Of a DNA stretch of 64,000 nt, positions 26,319 to 34,523 are shown in pieces. Source of the DNA: Methylovirgula sp. Lineage in GTDB: Bacteria > Pseudomonadota > Alphaproteobacteria > Rhizobiales > Beijerinckiaceae. Position numbers and translations under genes: made by a program. How positions within the stretch are numbered: the stretch's first letter is position 1; each line of letters starts with the position of its first letter. The notes beneath the pieces are model-generated. The model made no database searches and was not told the origin of the DNA. It saw only the letters and a list, made by a program, of their open reading frames with translations. The stretch is taken from the NCBI RefSeq assembly GCF_037200945.1, contig NZ_JBBCGP010000001.1, positions 2,726,501-2,790,500 of the forward strand, written 5' to 3'.

Positions 26319-27590
26319 TCAGTTGAGGGGAGCCGAACGCAGTTGGTTTGCTTGTTGGATGGAGACGGCACTGCCGCTATTGCCCCAGGATTGGCGAATA
26401 TAGGTGACGACAGCCGCGACCTCGTCGTCGGACAAGATCTGCGCGAAGGGCGGCATGCCATAGGGCAGGGGATTTCCTTTCGTGCCCGGGGGGAAGCCAC
26501 CGTTAAGCACCATGCGGATCGGGTTGACGGCGGATTCCATTTCGATCGACTGATTGCCGGCAAGCGGAGGGTAGTTCGGTGGCTTGCCCGCGCCCTCGGC
26601 GCCGTGACAGGAAGCGCAGCGGGAATCATAGACTGTCTTGCCGAGGCTCATCAGCAGACTGCTTTCATCGGTCGGTACTGCCACCGTAGAGGTTCGCGAC
26701 GGGCTGCCTTCAGCGAGGCTCTTGAGATAAATGGCCATCGCGCGAATATCGCTTTCGGAGAGATATTGCAGGCTGTTGTAGACGACCTCCGCCATTGGTC
26801 CATAGACGGCGCCGCGGCTGGATACGCCGGTCCGTAGCAGATCTGAAATATCCTTGATGGTCCAGTCGCCGAGACCCGCTTCCTTATTCGACGTGAGCGA
26901 AGGTGCGTACCATTCCTGCATCGGAATGAGGCCACCTTGAAAGGCCTCCGAATCGGAACTGCCGCCCAGCGCGTTGATGGCGGTGTGGCACATCGCGCAA
27001 TGCCCCAGACCTTTGACGAGATAGGCGCCGCGATTCCAATCGGCGGATTTGGTGGAGTCGGGCTGATACGTTCCCTCGTTGAAATAGAGGGTCCGCCATC
27101 CGAGAATCAGCGAGCGATTGTTGTAAGGAAACGTCAGATCGTGCGGTCGGTTGGCGCGCTGCACGGGCGCAATTGTCTTCAAATAGGCAAAGATCGCATC
27201 GCTGTCGCTGCGCGTGACTTTTGTGTAAGAGCCGAAGGGCATCGCAGGATACATCAAGCCGCCGTCGGGAAACCGGCCGGTGTGCATCGCTCCATAGAAT
27301 TGGTCGGCTGTCCAATTGCCGATTCCAGTTTCCGGGTCTGGCGTGATGTTCGAGGTATAAAGAGTGCCAAACGGCGTCAGCATCGCGCGTCCGCCGGCGA
27401 ACAGCTTGTCGCCAGGCGTCGTATGGCAGGCAATACAATCTCCGGCGCGTGCGAGATATTCGCCTTTTGCCACGAGTGATGTTTGCGGCGGTGTCGGCGT
27501 CTCGGCGAAGCTGAATTGCGCCTGAGCAATCAGAAGGGCGAACCAAGCCCAAGTCCAGCGCGGCTTCATGAGTGAATACATCCTGTCCAA
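26319..27590 (-). CDS. Triheme cytochrome c
   Basis: A 423-residue exported protein with three cytochrome c domains carrying CIACH, CAMCH and CASCH. The signal peptide ends near SFAET. It resembles the cytochrome subunit of membrane alcohol, aldehyde and gluconate dehydrogenases (motifs GGRAMLTPFG, NITPDPETGIG, YNNRS), yet no dehydrogenase gene is adjacent. Here it probably carries electrons toward the B-type oxidase. Several start codons are possible (27590, 27581, 27569). Ten bases separate it from the next gene. Confidence 0.85.
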   Translation of the reverse strand: MDRMYSLMKPRWTWAWFALLIAQAQFSFAETPTPPQTSLVAKGEYLARAGDCIACHTTPGDKLFAGGRAMLTPFGTLYTSNITPDPETGIGNWTADQFYGAMHTGRFPDGGLMYPAMPFGSYTKVTRSDSDAIFAYLKTIAPVQRANRPHDLTFPYNNRSLILGWRTLYFNEGTYQPDSTKSADWNRGAYLVKGLGHCAMCHTAINALGGSSDSEAFQGGLIPMQEWYAPSLTSNKEAGLGDWTIKDISDLLRTGVSSRGAVYGPMAEVVYNSLQYLSESDIRAMAIYLKSLAEGSPSRTSTVAVPTDESSLLMSLGKTVYDSRCASCHGAEGAGKPPNYPPLAGNQSIEMESAVNPIRMVLNGGFPPGTKGNPLPYGMPPFAQILSDDEVAAVVTYIRQSWGNSGSAVSIQQANQLRSAPLN

Positions 27591-27600
27591 AGGTCGGCCC

Positions 27601-28308
27601 TCAGTTCGGTTCGCTTCCGCATTTCAGCGGCATCGCAAGGCTGCCCTGGGGCACGGGGAGTGCGTTGGCCGGCGCGGGCAAGGACGATAACCAGGCGGCG
27701 ACCGCTGTAACGTCGGCTTCGGTCAGATGTCCGGCGACAATCTGCATACAGTCGGGCGCGGCCGCAGTCCGGGTGCCATAACGCCATGCGCCAAGCTGCG
27801 CGGCGATGTAACGGGCGTGCAGTCCCAAGAGACCCGGAATGGCCGGCTCCATGCCGGTGAAGGACGGGCCGTGGCAGCGCTCACACGCGGGGATTCCCCG
27901 CTGCGGATCGCCCTGCGTAACCAACGCATGGCCTTGGTCCAGAACTTCGTTGCTGACGGTGGGCGCCGCGGGCGGCGGAAGTGGCGGATGTTGGGACGCG
28001 AAATAATCCGCCATCTGCCTGAGCGACTCGTCAGGCTGAAATTCAAGCAGATAATTCATCGGCGGATATTTGCGCCGCTTGTCCCGAAACGCGACCAATT
28101 GATGATAGAGATAACCAGCAGGTTTGCCGGCGAGCCGAGGAAAATACTGGTCATCTGTTCCCTGGCCCTGCGCGCCATGACAGGATGCGCAGGCCAAAAC
28201 TCGCTCTGCTACCGGATCCGTTCCGGCCTCAGCCTGCGTCGCGACAATCATCACAGTCGCGCATACGGAAATGGCGCATAAGAAGGCGGATATTCCCCTC
28301 ATGATCAT
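27601..28308 (-). CDS. Diheme cytochrome c, c4-like
   Basis: A 235-residue exported protein, signal peptide ending near TQAEA. Two heme sites, CASCH and CERCH, each start a c4-like half (GQGTDDQYFPRLAGK and PSFTGMEPAIPGLLG). Cytochromes c4 are periplasmic electron donors to high-affinity oxidases. It is the first gene of the oxidase operon. Start is one of two in-frame ATGs at 28308 or 28302; the longer frame upstream lacks a signal peptide. No FNR/FixK box is visible in the 215 nt upstream. Confidence 0.85.
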   Translation of the reverse strand: MIMRGISAFLCAISVCATVMIVATQAEAGTDPVAERVLACASCHGAQGQGTDDQYFPRLAGKPAGYLYHQLVAFRDKRRKYPPMNYLLEFQPDESLRQMADYFASQHPPLPPPAAPTVSNEVLDQGHALVTQGDPQRGIPACERCHGPSFTGMEPAIPGLLGLHARYIAAQLGAWRYGTRTAAAPDCMQIVAGHLTEADVTAVAAWLSSLPAPANALPVPQGSLAMPLKCGSEPN

Positions 28309-28523
28309 GATATCGCGCCCCCGCGCTGCCACGACGCACCAGTTTCTAAGATCGTCATTAGAATATATACATTTTAATCTGGATACATAGTCCAAAGTGC
28401 ATGTGCTTGCTAACTTGTCTTGCTAACTCAGCATCATGATAGACGGCATCTCGCGGTGCATTTTGGTGTGCGTGGACCGACCGAAGACATTTGGCCGTAG
28501 ATTGAGGTTAAGAGAAACGGCTA

Positions 28524-28922
28524 CTACCGCGTTTCCCAAAGCGAACGCGCGCCTTTATGATACCCGCTGACATATAGTTTCAGAATCTGCCAACCGTAAT
28601 CGCGAACGATGTCATTGAGTTGCCGCGCTTGAGCAAGCATGAGATCGGTTTGCTCCTGCCATCGATCGAAACGAGCGACTGCTGTCGCGCCCGAATCTTC
28701 TCCGATCTTTTGCGGTGCAAAGGCCTCCACGATCTGTTCGGTCTCGAGTCTCAACAATTCGGTCTGATGCTCGATAATCTCCCGCGTAGCCTTGGCCGCG
28801 AGTTCGCTCGTCTCGGCGAATAATCTTGCCGTTCTCTTTTGAGCCTCGACGAAGTTGACGGGAAATTGTGCTTGTTCCCTGGACTCCGTAATCCCGGTTT
28901 CAGATTTTGCTTTGTCGAGCAT
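28524..28922 (-). CDS. Phasin family protein
   Basis: A 132-residue helical protein of the phasin-2 type, with long amphipathic helices (SELAAKATREIIEHQ, QTDLMLAQARQLNDIV). Phasins coat polyhydroxybutyrate granules and control their size. The ATG at 28922 has a well-placed GGAGG; the TTG four codons upstream overlaps it. It is divergent from the PHB synthase operon, and the FNR/FixK box at 28991-29004 is well placed to activate it. Confidence 0.85.
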   Translation of the reverse strand: MLDKAKSETGITESREQAQFPVNFVEAQKRTARLFAETSELAAKATREIIEHQTELLRLETEQIVEAFAPQKIGEDSGATAVARFDRWQEQTDLMLAQARQLNDIVRDYGWQILKLYVSGYHKGARSLWETR

Positions 28923-28990
28923 GTCGTCCTCCAAGATTGTGAGGCGTTTAGTTGCCTGATGAAACCATAGGCGAACATGAATAGAAGGCT

Positions 28991-29004
28991 TTGATCTCGA
29001 TCAA
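28991..29004. promoter_or_regulatory. FNR/FixK box 1 in the phasin-PHB synthase divergent promoter
   Basis: TTGATCTCGATCAA, a perfect match to TTGAT-N4-ATCAA. Its centre is about 75 bp before the phasin ATG; a class II position puts the phasin transcript start near 28956. Confidence 0.75.
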
Positions 29005-29055
29005 GTGTCTTGGAGATATTACCGAGGTCGTTTGGCGCAGGGGGCACCCCCTCGA

Positions 29056-29069
29056 TTGATCGGCATCAA
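29056..29069. promoter_or_regulatory. FNR/FixK box 2 in the phasin-PHB synthase divergent promoter
   Basis: TTGATCGGCATCAA, also a perfect TTGAT-N4-ATCAA palindrome. Its centre is about 114 bp before the phaC ATG; a class II position would put that transcript start near 29104, leaving a leader of about 73 nt. The two boxes are 65 bp apart centre to centre. Confidence 0.75.
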
Positions 29070-29176
29070 TTCGCTCGCGACGGTTCCTGAATATCATCCA
29101 ATGCGGTTGAAAAGCCGGTTTGAGATGTTCATCTCGTTGTCATGGCTTTGGGGCATCGACGTCGAAGGAGTTACGC

Positions 29177-31015
29177 ATGTTGAGAACAGGCCTTGCTAAA
29201 AGCGGCACGACTGATGCCTCAACGAAAAACCCGGAAGAAAATCCGGAAAGAACCCGGAGCGCGATCGCCGTGGCAAACGAAAACGCAACTCAAATGAGCA
29301 AGGTCGCCGGCGTCGCTGAGGCGCCGTGCGAAACGGAAGATTCGCTCGATCGTCTGTTGCATGCACGTGAGGCGCGTTTCACTTTCTCGCAATCGCTTGA
29401 ATCGTTGACGCTGGCGTTTTTGGATTGGGGTCTGCACCTCGCTAATGCGCCGGGGCGGCGTATCACCTTAGCCGAAAGCGCTTCGCGTCAGTGGGCGCGT
29501 TTGTTGAGCCAGGATTTGTGGGCGAAGCCGACAGCTGGGGATCATCGGTTCGATGACGAAAGTTGGGCGCATCCGCCATTCAATACTTTCGCGCAGGCTA
29601 CAATCCTGGCTGAGCAATGGTGGAATGAGGCGACCGCGTGCCTGCCGGGCGTGGCGAAGTCGCACAGTGCCGTTGTATCCTTCGCGGCGCGTCAGATTTT
29701 GGATTTTTATTCGCCCTCCAATTTTCCTTGGACCAATCCGGAAGTCTTGCGGGCAACGGCGGCGGAGTCCGGCTGGAATTTCATCAGGGGCTATCGGAAT
29801 TTCAACGAGGACGCGCAGCGGATCGCACGCGGTCTTCCCATGGACGAAGTCAAAGGCTTCACGGTCGGAGAACAAGTTGCGGTCACGCCCGGCAAGGTGG
29901 TGTTCCGCAACGAACTGATGGAATTGATTCAGTATGAGCCGACGACCGGGAAGGTTCGGCCGGAACCAATCCTGGTCGTCCCTGCCTGGATCATGAAGTA
30001 TTATATCCTCGATCTGTCGCCGAACAATTCCTTCATCCGCTATCTCGTTTCCCAGGGTTTTACCGTCTTCTGCGTTTCCTGGCGCAATCCTGGTCCGGAG
30101 CTTCGCAATACGTCGTTTGACGATTACCGGCGTCTTGGGGTGATGGCCGCGCTCGATGCGGTCACTGCCATCTCGGGCGCCAAGAAGGTACATGCCTGCG
30201 GTTATTGCCTCGGCGGGACGTTGCTTTCGATCGCCGCAGCGGCGATGGCGCGCGACAAAGACGATCGTTTTGCGACCGTAACTTTGCTCGCCGCGCAAAC
30301 CGATTTTACCGAAGCGGGTGAGCTGCAACTCTTCACCGATGAGGGCGAGCTGGCGCTGCTCGACGATGTCATGTGGCAGCAAGGCTATCTGGATAGCACC
30401 CAGATGGCCGGCGCCTTTCAAATTCTTCGGTCCAACGAACTCATCTGGTCGCGTCTCATCAAGACTTATCTTCTCGGGGGACGCGAAAAGCCGTTCGATC
30501 TCATGGCGTGGAACGCGGATGCGACGCGGATGCCGTTTCGGATGCACTCCGAATATCTGCGCGCGATGTTCCTGCACAATGATTTGGCGGAGGGACGCTA
30601 TCGTGTCGACGGTCGGCCGATTGCGATCTCCGAGATCCATGCGCCGATGTTTACCGTGACGACCGAGACGGATCATGTTGCGCCGTGGCGATCAGTCTAC
30701 AAAATCCTTCTGCTGAACCAAGGCGATATCACTCTGGTCCTTACATCCGGCGGCCACAACGCGGGAATCGTCAGCGAGCCGGGCCATCCGCGCCGGCATT
30801 ATCGCCTCGCGCGCCGTCCGAGCCAGGGTCCCTATATGGCGCCGGAGGATTGGAAGGCCGCGGCGCCGGAATATGAAGGCTCCTGGTGGCCGGCTTTGGC
30901 TGCATGGCTGGGCGAGCGGTCCGGCGATTGGGTTTCGCCGCCGCCTCTTGCCGATCCGGCGAAAGGCTATCCGGCGCTTGCCGACGCGCCAGGAACTTAC
31001 GTGCGCGAGACCTAA
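29177..31015 (+). CDS. phaC: Poly-3-hydroxybutyrate synthase PhaC, class I-like
   Basis: A 612-residue enzyme that polymerises 3-hydroxyacyl-CoA. It has an N-terminal PHBC_N segment (about 65-110, FTFSQSLESLTLAFLDWG), a PhaC_N domain and an alpha/beta-hydrolase core. The nucleophile is Cys344 in the box GYCLGG; the candidate catalytic His lies in GGHNAG and the Asp in AWNAD or TETDHV. GAAGGAG seven bases before ATG 29177 fixes the start. It leads an operon with the acetyl-phosphate genes and has an FNR/FixK box upstream. Confidence 0.92.
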   Translation: MLRTGLAKSGTTDASTKNPEENPERTRSAIAVANENATQMSKVAGVAEAPCETEDSLDRLLHAREARFTFSQSLESLTLAFLDWGLHLANAPGRRITLAESASRQWARLLSQDLWAKPTAGDHRFDDESWAHPPFNTFAQATILAEQWWNEATACLPGVAKSHSAVVSFAARQILDFYSPSNFPWTNPEVLRATAAESGWNFIRGYRNFNEDAQRIARGLPMDEVKGFTVGEQVAVTPGKVVFRNELMELIQYEPTTGKVRPEPILVVPAWIMKYYILDLSPNNSFIRYLVSQGFTVFCVSWRNPGPELRNTSFDDYRRLGVMAALDAVTAISGAKKVHACGYCLGGTLLSIAAAAMARDKDDRFATVTLLAAQTDFTEAGELQLFTDEGELALLDDVMWQQGYLDSTQMAGAFQILRSNELIWSRLIKTYLLGGREKPFDLMAWNADATRMPFRMHSEYLRAMFLHNDLAEGRYRVDGRPIAISEIHAPMFTVTTETDHVAPWRSVYKILLLNQGDITLVLTSGGHNAGIVSEPGHPRRHYRLARRPSQGPYMAPEDWKAAAPEYEGSWWPALAAWLGERSGDWVSPPPLADPAKGYPALADAPGTYVRET

Positions 31016-31030
31016 GCGGAGGGATGGCGC

Positions 31031-32464
31031 ATGTATGCTGGCAAGATAGCCTCACCTGATTCGGTGATCGAAAACCGGACGTTCGACGAGATCGCGGTCG
31101 GCGAAAAGGCATCCCTCTCTCGCACCGTGACGCAGCAAGACATCGACCTCTTCGCAGTCGTTTCGGGCGATGTGAATCCGGCACATATGGACCCGGTCTA
31201 TGCGAAGACCGACATTTTTCACCGGGTCATTGCGCATGGGATGTTGGGTGCCGGTCTGATTTCGAACGTGCTTGGAACGAAGCTCCCAGGCCCCGGCACG
31301 ATCTATCTCGGCCAGGAATTACGATTTCTGCGTCCGGTAGACATCGGCGACACGATTACCGCGACGTTGACCGTAACCGAAAAGCATCCCGAGAAGGGCG
31401 ATCTGGTGCTTGATTGCAATTGCAGCAACCAGAGCGGGGTGGAGGTCATCAGCGGCACGGCCCATGTGCGCGCGCCCAAAGAGAAGGTGCGGGTGTCGCG
31501 TGTCGAACTACCCGAGGTTCGGTTGACGCGTCATGCCCGGTTTAATGCGCTTCTCACTGAGACAGCGGGCCAAGAACCTCTGCCGACCGCTGTCGCCCAT
31601 CCTTGCGATGCGAATGCGCTTGGTGCGGCAGTCGAAGCAGCAAACGCCGGGCTCATCGCGCCGATTCTCGTGGGACCGAGGGCAAAAATTCTCAAGGCGG
31701 CCGAAGACGCCAAGCTCGACATTTCATCCTTTCGGCTTGTCGATGCGCCGCACAGCGATGCCGCCGCCGCGGCAGCCGTTGCGCTCGTGCGCTCGGGCGA
31801 GGCGACGCTTTTGATGAAGGGATCGCTGCATACCGACGAATTTTTGCATGCCGTGCTCGCACCGGGTAGCGGTTTATGCACGGCGCGGCGCCTCAGCCAT
31901 GTTTATTTGATGGACGTGCCAGGCTATCCGCGCCCGCTGCTGCTGACCGACGCTGCAGTGAACATCAGTCCGGACCTCGAACAGAAGCGTGACATCATAC
32001 AAAACGCTATCGATCTTGCCCATGTGATGGGGATTGCAAGTCCCAAGGTGGCAATCCTGTCGGCCGTGGAGACCGTAAGTCCGCAACTTCGCTCGACGCT
32101 CGATGCGGCGGCGCTCTGCAAGATGGCGGATCGCGGCCAGATCACCGGCGGTTTTGTGGATGGGCCGCTTGCCTTCGACAACGCTGTCAGTCCTGCCGCG
32201 GCTGCGGAGAAGGGGATTGTCTCCAAAGTCGCAGGGCAGGCTGACATTCTGGTTGTCCCGGATCTTGAGGCGGGCAATATGCTGGCCAAACAGCTCACGT
32301 TTCTCGCCGGCGCCGACGCTGCCGGCGTGGTGCTTGGCGCGCGCGTGCCGATCATCCTCACGAGCCGCGCCGATGCCGAGCGCACCCGCATGGCATCCTG
32401 CGCTGTTGCAGTGCTGATCGCCAGGAGCCAAGCGGCCATACCGCAGAAAGCGATTGGAGTTTGA
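31031..32464 (+). CDS. Bifunctional MaoC-like hydratase / phosphate acetyltransferase
   Basis: A 477-residue fusion. The N-terminal hot-dog MaoC domain (about 15-150) has the hydratase motif DIDLFAVVSGDVNPAHMD with its Asp and His; the C-terminal part (about 170-477) is a Pta/Ptb phosphotransacylase with FVDGPLAFDNAVS and VPDLEAGNMLAK. The hydratase could supply (R)-3-hydroxyacyl-CoA for PhaC, while the transacylase makes acyl phosphate for the kinase next door. The fusion is known in alphaproteobacteria. It lies 15 nt after phaC and 3 nt before ackA. Confidence 0.9.
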   Translation: MYAGKIASPDSVIENRTFDEIAVGEKASLSRTVTQQDIDLFAVVSGDVNPAHMDPVYAKTDIFHRVIAHGMLGAGLISNVLGTKLPGPGTIYLGQELRFLRPVDIGDTITATLTVTEKHPEKGDLVLDCNCSNQSGVEVISGTAHVRAPKEKVRVSRVELPEVRLTRHARFNALLTETAGQEPLPTAVAHPCDANALGAAVEAANAGLIAPILVGPRAKILKAAEDAKLDISSFRLVDAPHSDAAAAAAVALVRSGEATLLMKGSLHTDEFLHAVLAPGSGLCTARRLSHVYLMDVPGYPRPLLLTDAAVNISPDLEQKRDIIQNAIDLAHVMGIASPKVAILSAVETVSPQLRSTLDAAALCKMADRGQITGGFVDGPLAFDNAVSPAAAAEKGIVSKVAGQADILVVPDLEAGNMLAKQLTFLAGADAAGVVLGARVPIILTSRADAERTRMASCAVAVLIARSQAAIPQKAIGV

Positions 32465-32467
32465 GCC

Positions 32468-33667
32468 GTGGCGGATGCTGTCTTGACCTTCAATGCCGGG
32501 TCATCGAGCATCAAATTCTCGCTCTTTGAACTTTCGAGCCCGGATCGCCTGAGCCTTGCTTTTAAAGGCGAAGTCGAAGGGATCGATTCGGCGCCGCATT
32601 TTTTTGTACATGGAGCCAAGGGCGATGTTCTGGCCGAGCGGCGTTGGACGGGCGCGCAGCCCGACTTTCAGGCGCTTCTTGAGACGGTGATCGGCTGGAC
32701 AGAAAACTATCTCGAAAATGACCGACTTATCGCCGTCGGCCATCGCATAGTGCATGGCGGCCCGGACCATGACCGGCCCGAATTGGTGACGCCCGATCTC
32801 CTCGCCGCGCTCGATCGTCTGACGCCGCTGGCGCCGCTGCATGTGCCGCACAACCTCGCGCCCATCCGTGCCATTGCCGTTGTGAGGCCGAAACTCGCGC
32901 AAGTGGCGTGTTTCGATACCGCCTTTCATCACACGATGCCGATTGTCGCGACGCGCTTCGCGCTGCCGCGCGAATACGAGGCGGCGGGCGTGCGACGCTA
33001 CGGCTTTCACGGTCTGTCGTATGAATATATTGCGCGTCAGTTACGCGCCGTCGCGCCCGAGATTGCGCAGGGCCGCGTCATCGCCGCGCATCTCGGCAAC
33101 GGCGCGAGCGTTTGCGCTATGCGGGACGGACGCAGCATCGACACGAGCATGGGGTTCACCGCCCTGGATGGGCTCGTGATGGGAACGCGCTGTGGCAGCA
33201 TAGACCCCGGCGTCGTCCTCTATCTCGAAGAAGAGCGCGGATTAAGCCCCAAAGAGGTCGAAGATATTCTCTATCGCCGATCCGGCCTTTTAGCTGTTTC
33301 GGGCGGGATTTCCTGCGACATGCGAACTCTTCTCGCCAGCGAAGATTTGCACGCAAAGGAAGCGGTCGATCTTTTCGTGTATCACATCGCGCGTGAAATC
33401 GGCGCGTTGACAAGCTCGCTCGGTGGTCTCGACGGTCTCGTGTTTACAGCGGGGATCGGCGAGCATGCGCCTGAGATTCGCGCCCGCGCCTGCGCATTGC
33501 TGAAATGGCTCGGGGTGGAGATCGATATGGAAGCGAACGATCGCAACACCGCGTTGATCAGCAGTCCCGGCAGCCGTGTCTCCGTCCATGTGATCCCGAC
33601 CGACGAAGAGGCGATGATCGCGCAGCACGCGCTCGACACGATCGGCGTGCCCGCGTCCGTCGCGTGA
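32468..33667 (+). CDS. ackA: Acetate/propionate kinase
   Basis: A 399-residue kinase of the acetokinase family, converting acetyl phosphate and ADP to acetate and ATP. The N-terminal TFNAGSSSIKFSLFE, the phosphate loop HLGNGASVCA, MGTRCGSIDPG and VFTAGIGEHAPEIR are all conserved. It starts with GTG three bases after the phosphotransacetylase stop. Together they allow substrate-level ATP formation when respiration is limited by oxygen. Confidence 0.93.
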   Translation: MADAVLTFNAGSSSIKFSLFELSSPDRLSLAFKGEVEGIDSAPHFFVHGAKGDVLAERRWTGAQPDFQALLETVIGWTENYLENDRLIAVGHRIVHGGPDHDRPELVTPDLLAALDRLTPLAPLHVPHNLAPIRAIAVVRPKLAQVACFDTAFHHTMPIVATRFALPREYEAAGVRRYGFHGLSYEYIARQLRAVAPEIAQGRVIAAHLGNGASVCAMRDGRSIDTSMGFTALDGLVMGTRCGSIDPGVVLYLEEERGLSPKEVEDILYRRSGLLAVSGGISCDMRTLLASEDLHAKEAVDLFVYHIAREIGALTSSLGGLDGLVFTAGIGEHAPEIRARACALLKWLGVEIDMEANDRNTALISSPGSRVSVHVIPTDEEAMIAQHALDTIGVPASVA

Positions 33668-33700
33668 TTGGATCAGACATCAAGCTCAGAGGAATATGAA

Positions 33701-34501
33701 ATGGAAAATGCAACCGTAGTACCGGCGGCCGCGCCGCTCGTTGATTTGCGTGGAAAGCGTGGCCTCGTCATCGGCATCGCCAATGAGCATAGTATCGCGG
33801 CAGGTTGCGCCGAGGCGTTTTCGAAGGCTGGCGCTCGTTTAGCCGCGACATATTTGAACGCCAAGGCAGAACCTTTCGTTCGTGCGGTGACGGATAAACT
33901 CGGCTGCGAACTTGTTCTGCCATGCGATGTGCGGGAGCCTGGGCAGCTCGAGGATGTGTTCGCGCAGGTCAAGGCCAAGTGGGGCGGGCTCGATTTTCTC
34001 CTGCATTCGATTGCTTTCGCGCCGCGCGAGGATCTGCAGGGGCGTGTCACGGATTGCTCGCTTGAGGGTTTCGACATCGCGATGAACATCTCATGCTATT
34101 CGTTCATTCGGATGGCGCATCTGGCCGAACCTTTGATGCAGGGCGGCGGTTGCCTCCTTGCCGTTACCTTCTACGGCTCGGAGCGCGTCGTCGAGAATTA
34201 CAATTTGATGGGGCCGGTGAAGGCGGCGCTTGAAAGCAGCATGCGTTATGTCGCGGCCGAACTTGGGCCGAAGGGCATTCGCGCGCACACCATTTCGCCG
34301 GGCCCCATTCGCACACGCGCGGCGAGCGGAATCGACCGGTTCGACGATTTGCTGGCCTCTGCGGCCGCGCGCGCGCCGGAGCATCAACTGGTCGATATCG
34401 CGGATGTCGGAAATCTCGCTGCCTTCCTTGTCAGCGATGCTGCGCGTCGGATCACGGGCACGATCATTCCGGTCGATGGCGGACAGCATCTCGCCGCTTG
34501 A
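33701..34501 (+). CDS. fabI: Enoyl-[acyl-carrier-protein] reductase FabI
   Basis: A 266-residue SDR enzyme that reduces trans-2-enoyl-ACP with NADH. The cofactor loop GIANEHSIA, the catalytic Y-x6-K (YNLMGPVK) and the late ISPGPIRTRAASGI identify FabI, not another SDR. AGAGGA before ATG 33701 sets the start. It is the last gene of the phaC operon, away from other fatty acid genes, so it may be a second, low-oxygen copy; whether another fabI exists cannot be seen here. Confidence 0.9.
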   Translation: MENATVVPAAAPLVDLRGKRGLVIGIANEHSIAAGCAEAFSKAGARLAATYLNAKAEPFVRAVTDKLGCELVLPCDVREPGQLEDVFAQVKAKWGGLDFLLHSIAFAPREDLQGRVTDCSLEGFDIAMNISCYSFIRMAHLAEPLMQGGGCLLAVTFYGSERVVENYNLMGPVKAALESSMRYVAAELGPKGIRAHTISPGPIRTRAASGIDRFDDLLASAAARAPEHQLVDIADVGNLAAFLVSDAARRITGTIIPVDGGQHLAA

Positions 34502-34523
34502 GTGCGAGTGGCGGCGCGGAGCT

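Noticed and set aside
28309..28523. FNR/FixK box before the oxidase operon
   Set aside because: Read on both strands; no TTGAT-N4-ATCAA or close variant found, so regulation of that operon stays unproven.
17914..34501. Genomic island inserted at tRNA-Lys
   Set aside because: No integrase, no second copy of the tRNA 3' end near the far boundary, and composition by eye is like the rest.
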